Below are positions 24,601 through 38,469 of a stretch of DNA of 64,000 bases, piece after piece. The stretch's first letter is position 1; the number at the start of each line of letters is the position of its first letter. Under the pieces are notes generated by a model, which saw nothing but the letters and a program-made list of their open reading frames with translations, was not told the DNA's origin and made no database searches. The DNA is from Drosophila pseudoobscura (taxonomy: Eukaryota > Arthropoda > Insecta > Diptera > Drosophilidae), in the NCBI RefSeq assembly GCF_009870125.1, contig NC_046683.1, positions 6,820,001 through 6,884,000 on the forward strand, read 5' to 3'. The translations under genes and the position numbers were made by a program.

Positions 24601-25182
24601 TGACCTGGCGGCGTACAGGGATATAAGGACTACACAGCCATCTCCTGGCGCTACCCCAACCGCCTGCACATGTCCACTCGTTGGTCCGACAAAACGCTGA
24701 CGACGGGACATGCGCATCCTGCACTTCACTCTCATATGTGAGCGGCGGTGGGAGTATGTGTCTGGAATGCGTCTCCATCTGTGAGTGTCTGTCTGTCTGA
24801 CTGGGTAGGTATGTGTGTGTGGCTTGTTGTTGGTAGCCAGGACTTTTGGTCCATTTAACATGTCTCATAATAATTGTGATTGGAGTTTATTTCGCATTCA
24901 TTTGAATAAGAATTAGCATCGTTTCGTATTTGAATATCCAACAAGAATAGTAGTGAATAGCATGAGTGTTTCTTCTGTTCGTGTGTGGGGGTTGGGTTGG
25001 GGTGGGGATTGGGGGTGGTGGCGGTGGTGGGTCATCGTTGAATGGACTGGAATAGAATAGAATTTTGCCAATTTAGCTAAAAGGGAGAATCTTGTTGCGA
25101 TGCTATCTGTCGACCATTGGACACTCACACTCATACACACATGCGCAGACAGACATCCTGGCATCAGGACATCCTAGGTGTC

Positions 25183-25204
25183 TGTGTGTGTGTGTGTGTG
25201 TGTG
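25183..25204. repeat. (TG)n microsatellite
   Basis: Eleven TG units. Confidence 0.95.
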
Positions 25205-26027
25205 GCAGCTGGTCACGTGAGTCCCTGAGTCTTGAATCCTGAATCCTGACTTGGGTGGTTGACACTCGTTAAGACGCAGAAAAACTATGAAACATTTTTT
25301 ACTGTCAGTGGCCCCGTGGCCCCGTGGCCCCCCGGCTCTGCAGTACAGTAACCCAACAGATTTCCACTCGAAAGTTTCCTCAAATTGAAAGGACACGAAA
25401 CGAAACGAAACGATAGGAGAGGAAACCAAAAGGAAAGGCAAGGGATTGGTTTGAGACAGCTCTTTCCGCACTCTTCGTCTTGGAGTTGGAGAGAATTTAC
25501 TGTTATTAATTAGTGCAAAACGGCCCTTGGGGGCCCCTTGGGTTGCCCATCTTTTAGTTCAGGGTTCGGTGGTTCGAGCCAGCCCTATCCCTGTCATGTG
25601 GCTTTCCTGATTAAGGATATGCGCTGGCGGTAAAGGAGGTAAAATGATTTTGCGGAATGTCTGGCTGGCCAAAGGGGACATGAGTTGATTCATCCGTGAA
25701 TATTATCCACTTTAGAACGATTGTATTCAGCAATTGCTTGAGTGATGTATGAAGAGCGTAAATCAGGCGAAATTGAATTGAATTTTCATTTATTTTTAAT
25801 GGTATTTTTATAAATATGTTAGGTACATCAATTAATTATTGTTTTTAGACAAGACATGGGTATACAGATATATATCTTTAAACGATAGACTATCTTTTAT
25901 AATATGGCGATATGATTTTGATTATGGATATCTATTGTACTCCCGAAAGTCTTTTACGGAGCTTAAAATATGAGAATGAAGAGTTCCAGGAATGGAAATT
26001 GAATTATATATCTCTGTTGGATTCTCA

Positions 26028-26092
26028 GGGATCTTCTCGGGATCTTCTCGGGATCTTCTCGGGATCTTCTCAGGGAGCTTCTCGGGATCTTC
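26028..26092. repeat. 12-bp GGGATCTTCTCG minisatellite
   Basis: Five to six copies of a 12-base unit occur, three of them perfect. One copy is altered to GGGAGCTTCTCG and precedes a final partial unit. Confidence 0.9.
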
Positions 26093-27418
26093 CATTGGGA
26101 GCCTCTACTTTTCTGCTTATATTCAAGGCTCTCTCTTTATCCCACTCCAACACTCGGTTCTTTGCCCCCCTGTTGATTCTATTTCGTTTGTGTTGCGGTG
26201 AATTGTATCAACAAATAGACAGAAATTGTTTTAAAAAATTGCCCATCGCCCACTGACAGGAAACTGTATAAAGGACACACAGGCCAAATGGCAAATAGAG
26301 CGCATAAATATAATCAGAGGACTTTCGATTTTTAGGGACTGCTTCTGGTGTTGCTTTGTGTGTTGTGTGTGTGTGGCGGACAACGGGATATCATTCCGCA
26401 GATACATGCCCTTTCACACTGCATCCTGCATCCCTGCAGCCCACCCCACCCCACTCCATACATCCATCCCCTTGACTCTCCATCCACTCTGCGTGTCCAG
26501 GTTCTACGTTCCATCATTGGCAACACATTAGATCATAAATAAAATTAGAGCGCGCCGCTTCAGAGGCGACTCCTGTCCATTAGGAGCGCATCGATATCAG
26601 ATACGCCTGGTGTCTGTCTATCTTTCTCTGTGTGCCTGTGTGTGTGTTTCTGTGTGTGTATCTGTGTGAATGGGTTGTGTAATATTGATTAAATTGGTGA
26701 AACAGTTTTTTTTTTTTAAATTACTGTAAAATTTCGCACACTCACCGAAAGGCACGGAGCCACAGACACAGACCCCGGCAGAGACCTCTGGAGTGGTGGC
26801 TGGGCCATACACCCATCCCGTCCCGTCCCATGCCATTCCGTCCCGTCCCATATATGATATCCCATGTCCGTGTCACCCTTTCGGCCATTATCCGTTCGAT
26901 TGCTTGCTTCTGCTGCTGCTAATAATATTGACACAAAGGATACTTTCTGGTCGCGCACTCCACACAAAAGGTATGACAGGGAAAAAATGGGAAAACTGCT
27001 ACAAAAAGGAGCAGGAGGAGGAGGAGGAGGACGGACTGCAGCAGCAGCAGCAGCAGAGGAGGAACGGCTTTGATCGGTGAAGTCAATTGTAACACATCGA
27101 ATTGTTCGCATTGATAGATTTTGATTTATTTGCAGTTATTTATAGGCCTTCAACTCTTTCTCTTTCTCTCTCTCTTTCTCTATTCTTGATTCGCGTGAGT
27201 GTGTGTTTTTGGGATGACTCGTCGGCTCATTGGACCCGTGAGTGACTGAGTGAGTGAATGAGAGGTGAGTGGAACTTCAGTTGCGACATAAGATTATCCG
27301 TTCTTATCCTCGATTTTTGGTTTTTACCCTTTTAGTCACATTGGGCATCACAGGATTCGCACAGGCACAGCCACATGCACATTCGCAGATACACAGCAAC
27401 ACAGGCAGAGAAAGAGGG

Positions 27419-27441
27419 AGAGAGAGAGAGAGAGAGAGAGA
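27419..27441. repeat. (GA)n microsatellite
   Basis: About eleven GA units, preceded by imperfect AG-rich sequence. Confidence 0.95.
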
Positions 27442-28566
27442 CTCTTACACCCAGCATGAACGTGCAGAAAGGATACAGGACTCACCAAGGTGGTCCACCG
27501 TCCCGATGCTACGTGATGCACATGGTCCACATGACATCTGCATATTTCTCTTATATCTTCCTCTCTTCTGTCTTTTTTTTTCGCTTTCTATATTTTTCTT
27601 CAACTGCAACTCATTCCAGGCACATGACTCGCAGCGTACGAGGGTTTTCCAAACAGTTTTATAGGTAAGAAAATCTTTGACTGAGAGAGTTGATCATCAT
27701 TGAATTAAATGTGATGATGTGGAAAGGCGATTAGCAATCCATTACTGAGACATACTAAGCATGTCCTTCGAAGATTTTCAATGAATCATGACCCTACACT
27801 GAATAATAATTAAGTTCTATAAAACATTCTTCAAGTATTCCTTAAGTTGGTCAATGTTCAAAGTGTTTTATATGAACAGTATTCCTTCTCCCTTCATAAG
27901 AAGTAATGAACTATTATTATTCAATTGAACCATGTTCATGGTGATTCATGTCCCAAAATTACTATTAGAATTTATTATATACCATTACAATTAAAAATTA
28001 CTCAACAATTCTTTGATTCAACATTTTTATTTATCAGTAATCATAATGAATACAATTTAAGTTGAACATTCCCAAAGTATTCTTTCAGCTGTCTTGATTT
28101 GTTTTTCATTCATATTTTGGATTTTGTTCTTTAAATCAAAAGTAGGTATGCTTAAGCATAATCCTTGATATCCTTCCTAATCCCTACCCATGAATATCTT
28201 CTTGGGAATTCTTGAGACTTCTCTCGGTCGGCCTCTGCGTTGTGCTCACTAATTGAAAATGCTCATGCAGCGCACCGCTCAGCGCGGTATCTGTGAGATG
28301 CTTTTTCTGCACTCGTATCTCTTGCATCTTTGTAGCTGTGGCTTTTCATCCTTCAGCCCCCCGTCCCCACCTCACCCCCTTCTTCGGGGCTGGCTTTTAC
28401 GACTGACTGCTGGGCATGCAATGGAAAGGAGTGGCATGGGCGATGGGTCGTCGTCTGTCCAGCCTCGAAATGGGTTGCTCCTCCGCCAACTCGGAGTTAT
28501 CTCCACACATCATTCCCAGCTTCATCTCTTTCTCTCCACCTCGCTCTCTCCCCCCTTTTCCTCCTT

Positions 28567-28590
28567 TGTGTGTGTGTGTGTGTGTGTGTG
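28567..28590. repeat. (TG)n microsatellite
   Basis: Twelve TG units. Confidence 0.95.
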
Positions 28591-28972
28591 CTTATTGCAT
28601 ATCCTTAAGGTAATCACATTCACAATATAATAAAACCATGTGGTGGCGTTTCTTTTGCGTTCCAGCCGATCCCTCGGTTCGCCCTTCAGTCACTCTGCAC
28701 CTTGTGCCGGATCCCGTGGAGTCCCTTTTGGTCTGCAGCGCATTTGAATGGGTTGTCCTGGCCGAAACGGCAGCAGGACTCTCGTGATGTTTTTTTTTGT
28801 TTTGTTTGTGTGTGTGTGCTGCTTCTCTCTGCGGTGGTGTTCTCTGCTCCTTGGACCATCTTTTTCTTTTCGTTTCGTTTATTTTTTGAAAAACTTTGTT
28901 GGTATCCAGCTACAAGTCCCTTGGGCAGCATTTACCACCCCATTCACAGGCGGTCCTCGAAGACAACCCACG

Positions 28973-28995
28973 CACACACACACACACACACACAC
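28973..28995. repeat. (CA)n microsatellite
   Basis: About eleven CA units. Confidence 0.95.
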
Positions 28996-31680
28996 CTCGT
29001 TTGAAATTCTTATTCTCCAAAATGGACATATGGCCACTGGCCCACACTCACTCCCCCATAGGAGTGGGCCTTCGCCTTCACCTCCGCCTTATCCTCAGGA
29101 CCAGCTCATCCTCATCCCCATCCCCATCCCCCAACCCGTCCTGCACCCACATCTATCAGTATATCTCTGTGTATTTGTGTGTGGGTTTTAAAACCTTAAA
29201 CAATTTTGGCAACGGCTTGCGAATAGACTGTAAATTGGGAAATTAATGGCCCCGTTACAGCTCGTGTATTGTTTTTTAAAGGGTTCTTCCTTTTTTTCCC
29301 CCTTCTAATGGGTGTGAGGTGTGGGGACTGGGGAGTGAGGTGGGTGGGAGCAGGCCAATGGCTTATTGCGGCTTTCTTTCAGATCCAATGATATACACAT
29401 ATCGTTTCTTAGTGAATCCTTCTTCTAGCAAGCATCCAAGAATTCAGAAAGTATGAATAGGTATTCCATAAACGGAAATAAGAGATTAAAGTGGAAGAAG
29501 AGCCAATGGAAGAGGACTGGCTTCCGCGAGATAGAGAGAATGATTGCCATCCAGGAAGCCAGGAGTCAGGTGTTGTTTGGCCAATAAAGGATGGGCTATT
29601 CTATTGAACAACATTTATAATCTATCTTTCTACAATAATAATTAGAGGAAAACATTGTATATTACATACATTATACTCGCATAGGAACTTTTTAGCCTGG
29701 TTCTAATAATATTTATAATCCAATTGGTTTTATTTTTCTCGGATAAGCATATAGGTATATATAGTGGAGGAATATCTTTAAAATATCAGAAAGGCAGAAG
29801 GACTTTTAGTTATGTCCAGAAAAGTCCTCACAGAAGAAAAAAGTAAAAGAAAACTGGCAGAGGGAGGGAGAGGAAGATATATACATAGTTAGAAAGGGGG
29901 GAGCCATTGGGGAGACATGGACGAAAGCATATGCAAACGCGGGGGGGAAAAAACAGCAAACATAAAACAACAAAATAAAAATACACAACTGAAAACAAAA
30001 ATTTGAAATAATAACCCAAAGGAAAACAACATTTGCAGATATTTTCCCGCTTTTTCCCCCTCTTCATTGTGGTGATATTGGGCTGGGAAAACTGTATGAG
30101 GGGCCGGACAGGACCGTGCAGGACAGGACAGGACACGCACACAAACAAACAAACCAACCGACAAGCAAACAAATAAACGAACGTAGATATATCCCCCAGT
30201 TCGGTCCCCAGTCCCCAGTGCTGTCCCCAGGACCCCAATACCCAGTCCCCGAGCCCGAGCCCGAGTCCAGCCCCAATCCCATAACATCGGCAACATACAA
30301 GGCCATAAACTCACCCACACACAAACACATATACATTATATATATATATATATACATATATATATAGATCGAGTCGGGTGATACATATTCAGATGCAAAA
30401 GAACGGACGATGGGCCCTTGGACCTTCCTTTTGGGGGGTGGAACTGCCAAACTGTGAACCGAATGGATGGGGACTGAGGACAGGACAGAGGACAGCCCCG
30501 GCACAGTACAGGACGATGCAGGACCTTTTATATTTACATGTCTTAAAATTTTAAAAAGGACTCTGCCACACACACACACTCTCATAGAGGGGAACTGTCA
30601 GTGGTGTGGCCTTGGCATCTGTTTTGCAAGCACCGGAAAAAATTGGCTATATTTTGGTTTATTTCTCACATTGAAAATAAGAGTGAACCTTCCACCAAAA
30701 CCTTTTTGGTTGCTAAAAGTTTGAACACTCGGGTCTATCACTTAAGATCTACATATAACTTCTATGATAGCTATAACTTCTATATAGTTCCGACCCATAC
30801 ACTGAGTGCAGAACTAAGATAGTTCAAAGTAATAGGTAATAATATTTAATATTGAGGGACTACTCTTCATAGAAAAAGACGAAAGATCGGTTGTTCCTGC
30901 TGATCAAGAATGTGCCCTACAATATATCTTATGGCATTTTCGCCTTTTCCTTGGTGTTTCAATCAATCTATCAATACCATAGCTATATTTTTCCGAGTGT
31001 AGTATGAGAACGAGTACGAGTATTCGTGCGGGTTGCCTTTTTCGGGTGTAGTTTTGACAACCAAATTGTTGCCGTTGTTTTTTGGGGGGCCGGGGGGTTG
31101 TGGGCCATTGTGTATGCATGTGTTTTGTGGTCCTTTTGGGTGCCACGGTCCAAGGAGTCAGGGGACACAACAAGGAGAGAGCGAGCGAGCAAGTGAGAGC
31201 GTCCCAGGGTTCGCCTTGGTTCCGTTTCATTAGTTGGACTCTCGCTTTGGTACAAGTTCACCTTTTCATCCCAGCAGCTGGCCTCGCAGGGAGCTCACAA
31301 ACATTAGGACACTCACTCACACATATGCAAAAGGATCCACTCACACATGGAGACGGATCCTTGGACCCTGCTTGCGGCTCCGCCGAATGCCGAATTGGAT
31401 TTATACGTGTATAATAAAAGTACTTGACGGGAGGGCCAAAACACTAAATGACTATAAAAAGCACTTTGAAGAGGGTCAAATGGAGATAAATTTGTATACA
31501 CACACACCCAGACATACATATGAGCGTGTGTGTGTGTGTGTGTGGCGGTAAAGGACATGCGACTTGCGGAAAGGATATTTGCTTGTATCTAATGTGTTTT
31601 TATTCTTGAGCTCGTTTTCGTCTTACATTTTTACGATTCGGCCGGTCACTTCGGACGGTTGGACGAGGGATAAGCAAACA

Positions 31681-31682
<2 letters not shown>

Positions 31683-31712
<30 letters not shown>
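31683..31712. repeat. (CA)15 microsatellite
   Basis: Fifteen uninterrupted CA units. Confidence 0.95.
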
Positions 31713-31716
<4 letters not shown>

Positions 31717-33899
31717 CTACCAGTATCCAAATGTCCTGTCCTTTATGGGGAGAGGGTTGTTCTGTCACTGTGTGTGTGTGTGTTTGGTTTTTTTTTTGTT
31801 TTGTTTAGGGGGTGGGCAGGCCGTCAAACATGGGGTATTTTATGGCCACTGTTAAAGCTTTTTGCGGCAACAAGCATTTCTTTTTTTTTCGCCTTTTGAT
31901 GTCACATGTCGGACCGACGACGACCAATCCTATAGACCCCCATCCCCACCCCCGTCCCCACCATCCATTCCATCATTCACTTATTTGAATAGTAGTCCCT
32001 GCCCCACCGTCCATTTCCAATTTGGGTTCATTTCACCATGTGGGGGAGATATGGCAGGACAGGCGGGGTTCTCGTTCTCCCGGCCATTGAATGCCCTCAC
32101 CCAATGCCCAAGCCCCCAACCGGTTAATGGGGATATTGGGCTCATTTGGAGATTCATTGAAATGGGATATACATGTATGTATCCGACTTTTGTGAGGGGT
32201 ATATTCATGGAGGCAATAGAATATGTAGAATATAGAATATATTAAAAGGGAGGTTATTTTGCGAGGTACATACATATGTGTTTCAGACAGAACGAGGGAT
32301 ATCGAGCATATAGAATATGTTTATCGATGTTATGTTTTATTGTATTTCAATGTACACACACCTTTCGGTAGGCGTTGAATATATATAAATTATTCTTCAT
32401 CAGCAGTTGAAAATACACATAGAGTGTAATTCTTTTAGTAATGTTTTTACTGCTTTGCGACTGATACTAATACTTTTAGTTAAATGAAAAACGTATGAAA
32501 GGCCAGAGACAAGGATCCCGAATAGTTACAATGAAATTTAAATATTTATGCCAATATATTTGCCCCGAGAGTGGAATTATTAATATGGCAGAGTTTTCTT
32601 TTACATTTTGACATTAATAGGAAAATATTTGATCTAATTAAACTTCATATTTAATTTACTACAAATTTATTATAAAATAGTTAATTTAAAGTGCTTTCTA
32701 TATATAGATTTGGCCATATAAAAGAGATTGAGTAAAAACATTTTGTTTAAATAAAAGTGAATTCTATTTTATTCCACTACGTTTGTATTTAAAAACCGAA
32801 TATTTAATTTGAAGATGGCTATATTTGCCTATTGCATAGCTTTGTCTATTATTTTGTATAAGAATATTCTCAAATGTTAAATAAAATCCGATCAGCGATT
32901 CCAAGTGGAATCAATACTACGAGTATAGTATACCCTTCCACTGCATTAGTTTTGTGTTAAAGTATTTATCGACAGTCCCCAAAGGACACTCCCAGATGAC
33001 CCAACGATTTGGGGAAACCAATTGATTCCCCTCCACCTCGAATCCATCAGCCAAATAACTTTCTCTCCAAACTCTCTCTCCAAGCCGAGTCCTGTCCAAA
33101 ATCCTTCATGGGCATTCAGTGCTGAGGTCTCTGGAGCACTCCGCTCGAGAGTGCGAATGAAATTCGATACTTTTTACTATTGGCCATTGGGCACTGGGCT
33201 TTTTGCATCGATTTCTAATTGCGATCTGTCAATTATTTGCGAGAGTTATGGCCCAGAAAAGTTTCGGGCCCGAACTCCCGCCGGGAATTGGCAATTGGGA
33301 ATTGGGCGGACGTCAACTGGCCCATCTGCCAAATGGGCAGCGTGGAAAATTTGCAACTTTTATGCTTTTTTATGGCTTATAAAAAAGCAATAACAACACT
33401 GACAGCAATCCATTGAGACGGTGTCCGGGTGTGGCCATGGCTTACGGCTCTGAAACCCGATACGTTTTCCCCCCCCCCACCATCGCCCGTTTTCCACCTC
33501 CTTGTCGCTACGTTGTGAAAATTTCTCTCTCGTTTTTCCCCGTTTGTTACTGTTCTTTTGACGTTGGCTTTGACGGACGAACATGATTAATTTTGGCGTT
33601 GATTTGGAGAGCACTGTCAGATGTCCTTGAAGGAGAAATGTGATCAATCATTTGAATTTTCCGTCGGCTACTTTTCCGCCGCTAATGAAAAGCCTAATTG
33701 GGGTTTCGCCATTTGGCCTTCTGTCCAGACGAGTCGAAAGTGCGACCACATCTCGCCTCCTGCCCGCTGACCAATGGTCAGGTCGACGTGTGTGTCTCAA
33801 GGACCCTCGCGGAACCCGTTTAATTTCCATCTTGAGGCCACGGGGTTGATGCCCGTCTTGTCCGTGGCCTGAGCCCTGCACTTGGGTCAGATGTTGCAA

Positions 33900-33915
33900 G
33901 ATCACGTACGTGATC
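33900..33915. repeat. 16-bp perfect palindrome GATCACGTACGTGATC
   Basis: The 16 bases equal their own reverse complement. The core CACGTACGTG holds two half-sites of the E-box/bHLH type. It lies inside a 1-kb block that is poor in simple repeats. Confidence 0.9.
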
Positions 33916-36900
33916 ACCTCTACCTCTGCTGGTCATCTTGATTAGCGCTGAGACAGAGTTCAATTCGATTAGGGTGGAGTCGATGACCAGGACCAGATGA
34001 CCAAGGAAGGGAGTGAGATCTTGGTGGTTGCAAGGACGTACCCGTAACATACTCGTATTTTCTCCGATTGATTCTTGCTTTTATATTTGGATATTTTAAA
34101 AAACTCTTGCGATCGCTTCGCTCAATCGCAACCCTCACCGCGCAGCGGAATGTCTACAACTGAGGTTGTTCCTCGAATTCCCTGGCGATCGACTATCAGC
34201 TATCCCTTTTGACAGTCCCGTCCCGAAAATTGTTGCCAGTCACCTTGCCAGGGGTCAGGCGGTAGTCAACTCCCCTATTTGATCAGAATTTCGCTTAGCC
34301 AATCGCGCATAGTCCTGCCAGAGCTAAGGGTAGCTCACGATCCTTGACGCTGATGAACCCCCTAGTGAGCAAATGCGTGAGCGAGATGACTATAGAGACA
34401 ACGAGTATAGTTACCAAAGGACCGTCGAGGGGTTGCAGCGAGAGAGCAGCCAATAGATCTTGCATTTTTGGGAGAAATTTCGTTTGCTTCGAGCATTTAC
34501 ATAATCGGCTTATGTTTCACCAACTGCCGGAACTCTTCACCTAACAAAAGATGATCGCATGTGCAACATCTGGGCTGAATTCAACGATTCAAATTTACAT
34601 TCTGAATAGTTACAAAAACTTACAAAGAGTTTGGTGTTCTCTAATCGATTGGTAGGGGTCTTTGAAATTGAAACCTTGTTAAAATTGGGAAATACTTGCA
34701 CTTTGATGACCCTTTTGAGGGCTATCTGAGAGGTCTTAGAAAGCCATTGCTTGATGTGGATTCTGTACTAGTTGGAAGGTAATATTGCCTTTCCCCAACG
34801 AACCATATATAGGGAACGAACATAACGAATATATTGTCATTCTTGAATGTGATATCCTTGTTTTAACAAAATTCCATAGCCTATTTCTTGGGGTGGACAG
34901 CATTCCCCGTTGAATGGAATGCCATATTAATGGGACTGAAACCTGAAATCATGTCTAGCATTCATGATATTTGAATATCCTTGAGCGTGGCATCAAAGTG
35001 ATGTGATGTGTGGGATGGATGCAGGGTAAGGGTATGGGAATCAGAGAGGAAATGGCAAATGTTGTCTAGACCTAAAACAATGAATGCTGAATATCTGTTT
35101 GTGATTTGTTTGGAATACTTTTTCCAGCCCACTCTTTCCCCGTCCACACACACACACATCCGCCGCCTTGGAGTTCTTATTTAAATATTTTTCAAGTAGT
35201 CTCAAATTAATTTACACCCATGCAGCAACACACAGACATACAGGACACGCGGCACACACACATACACACATGCATGCTGTGAGTGCCATCAAGTGACAAT
35301 TAGAAGGCAAAAAACCCAGCACACATACTCGTTCAGGAAGAAGGACTGTCCTCGCACAAAGACACGAACAGGACGGGACGACAAAGTCGAGGCTCTTTCC
35401 CTTTCCATTTCCCCACCACACACACAGCACACACCGCACACACAGGCGAGTGTCTCATAGGACACACACATCCTTGCGTATAGAGACACATGCACGACTA
35501 CAGGATGGCTGCTGGGGAAAACAAAAGGTTAAATTCGCTTTCAAATGGTCAGAATCTTTTAATGAGTATGAGTCTGGGCCCTTGGGTGGCTTCTGGCTCC
35601 TGATGATGGCGGACAGGCAGGCGCACTGAGTGGGTGACCAACACAAAGGCAACGACTTTTCTCTCTCTCTCTCTTTCTCGCTCGATGTGTGTGTGTGTGT
35701 GGGCTTTCCGAAATAGTGTGTCCGTGTAAGTTGTCCTGAAAAGGGTTATTGCTGGCGGCAAGTAAACACCACCGGCTATTCCACAGGCGGACACACGGAC
35801 ACACAGAGTGCGGACCATCGAGCCGTAAATCCACCCGCTGCCGCCATTGTGCCTGTCTCTGTCCCCGTCCTTCTCTATCTGTTGCTTTCTCCCTCGCTCT
35901 CTGTCTGGGTCCTGTGCGTTGTGGGCTTTCACCCACGAAGCTGAACGGCAATTGTTGAATGACTTTCAAGATGTCCGTTGGAACCGGGATTACCAATAAT
36001 TAGCAATGGACTTAACTAATTTGGGATGTATTGTACTCGCACGCATCCCATTTGAGGGCTTACGGGTGCAATTGTTCCGATTGGGTTGATCTACTTAGAG
36101 TCTCTCTGAATCCCTGAGAACTATATTACGCATCTTGTTTTATAAGGAAAGGTTTTTATAAAATATCTTTAAAGATATCCAATGGTTGATCGAAGTTTGA
36201 GCGATATTTTTTTAGGATTCGGCTGGCAATGATTTGTATGACCTTTCCCAATATTTTGCAAAGCCGAAGCGATTAAATATCATCAAATTAGATCAATAAT
36301 CAATCATATTATCGGCCTTAGCTACATATTAACGTTGTTTGGCACAATATAAAAAAAAAATATCTCAGTTATTGAAAAAATATTAAAAACATTTATGTTT
36401 TTTTTCTTTTTACTGTACAATTTTCATTGAATATGTATACAGTAATGTATTAAAACATAACAAAACATTACGATTTAAAAAAATTAATAATAATATATTT
36501 AATTTTTTTCATATTTTACGTAAATTGGACGATTGGTCGTTTATATTATTGACTGCATCAAAGGAAAACGCTACATTTTGTTTTGTTCTATCTCCAACAG
36601 TTCTACATTTAAAAAAAACTTTTTCGCTTCATTCGTCCATCTGTAGTCTATACCTGCATCGAAAAAAAGGATCTGCGTAGACTTTCAGGCGGAAATCTTC
36701 AGGAATGATAGTATTTTAGCTTGAACAACATCGGATTGATAGAGCAGATTGCATCCGCTCAAGAATAGGTATTTATCTATTCTGTAGTCTAAGAAAAGCT
36801 TTTTTTCATTGTTGGAAGTTCTGGAAACCATTATACATACGATTAAAACCATTTTCAAAGGTACTCAAAGCAATAGACCTTCAATTTTAATTGGATAACT

Positions 36901-38469
36901 AAACCTTTACATCAAATTCAAATTGATCTTGGATGGCTACTCTTAGTTAGTTATGTTGCGTTTCGGGAAGATTCTAATTTTGAAGTTTTCGCTGAAAGTT
37001 TCCAAATAAATCTTCACTGGCCATGGATCCTGCTGCTGCTCCTTTCAAGGTACATACTCGTAAATGGTATTCCAATATCATTCGGACCCTGGAAAAGGTC
37101 CGCTTACTGCAATTGGAATCGTTACGCAGTTACGCCGGGGGTTGGTGCCTCAACTCTATAATGAGAGCAAGGAACGCACGCGTGCCTCAAAATATTTACA
37201 CACAATGGGCCAAGGAAGCGGCAGGGCAACAGGACAGTGGATGGTGGATTCCAGGGGGATGTGGGCTGTTGGCTGTGGGCTGGCCGTTGGTCGGCTGGCC
37301 GGTCATCCAGAATGTTGGCCTTTGGTAATTTGTTGAGCTTCAGCTTTAAATTCAGGACATTTGATGCTTTTCCGTTTGTCGCATTTGCAACCCTCAAAGC
37401 AAACTTGTTTCTCCTGGGACTTTCGAGTGGGACGGGGACAGTGACTGGAAGGAAGGGAGTGCTGTCATGGCGGACCAGGCCCACGAACCAAGGATCAGAG
37501 CCAGGAAACGACCAGGACCAGGACCAGGACCAGGACACCAGGCAGGCGGTGATTGTTTTAAAACATTTCACGTTTCGATCGGCCGTCTTCAGCTGCCAAA
37601 ACGGGAACTGAGAGAGGGATCCGAATGGGAATACGAATGGAAACAGGAACCAGCCATGGCTGCTTGCTAGATAGAGGACGATGCAGAGGCACAGGCAGAG
37701 GCAGACGCAGAGGCAGGCACGCACGCAGAGATTAAAGGTTACCACTCGCGACCTTGTCGTAGCCCAGAGTCCTGAAACAGGAGGCAGCAAGCAGCAAGCA
37801 GCTTGTGGCATGTACGTGCTCGTTGTCGGTGCTTCTAAGCCGGGGCCAACCCATTTGAGTGAGTCGTAAATCAAAATGAGCTGCATAAATGCCTACAAAA
37901 TGTTTCAATGTTTTCGATTATGCCACCGCATCCCGATAAACATTTCGATAACGCCATAACCTCTGCTCTGCCATGGGCCATGGCCGAGCGATTTGGATCA
38001 TATAGTTTTACATTAGGGGAACACATCAATAGGGAACACAGCAAATAGTTTTCATTTGCGAAACATTAAGGCGCAATCTTTATGTTATATTTTATAATCT
38101 CTGAAGATGTACACAATCTATTTTTTATTGATAGATCAGTTGCTTAGAGATTAATATATGCTGCATTTTATTTTGAATTTTTACTTTGAAGATATGTACA
38201 TCACTGAAGAAAGCGTCACGCAACGTAAGGCAACGTTTGTTTTCACGTTTGGTTTCGAAATATCTGTGGCTTGGGATTGACCCTGTTCCTGTTCCTCGGT
38301 TTATAGAATAAATTTCCATATATGTTTGTAAATAGAAGTTGAACATTAATATGTACAAAAAATACATACGATGTATCGTACAATGTACTTCAAGCATCTA
38401 CTTACTTATCTTTTAAAGCTGGGATTCAACTTGAGAGTTATTATATCTTAAGATTGAGTTGCTACAATA

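Larger units (their letters stand above)
18871..38469. other. Gene-poor stretch of about 19.6 kb
   Basis: I can support no protein-coding gene or structural RNA. The content is unique AT-moderate sequence alternating with simple repeats. These include a GGGTGT array (21629-21676), TG (25183-25204), a 12-bp minisatellite (26028-26092), GA (27419-27441), TG (28567-28590) and CA (28973-28995, 31683-31712). AT-rich blocks lie at 24000-24450, 27700-28200, 32300-32900 and 36100-37000. The block 33600-34600 is freer of simple repeats and contains a 16-bp palindrome. All longer open frames are low-complexity and overlap frames on the other strand. Undetected noncoding RNAs or enhancers are possible. 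Confidence 0.5.

Noticed and set aside
25571..25590. tRNA B-box-like word GGTTCGAGCC
   Set aside because: There is no A-box at the right distance, and the flanks do not form acceptor, D or anticodon stems.
37122..37886. 254-codon minus-strand frame
   Set aside because: It contains WSWSWSWS-type and CLCLC-type stretches from hexamer repeats, with no domain and no splice or promoter context.
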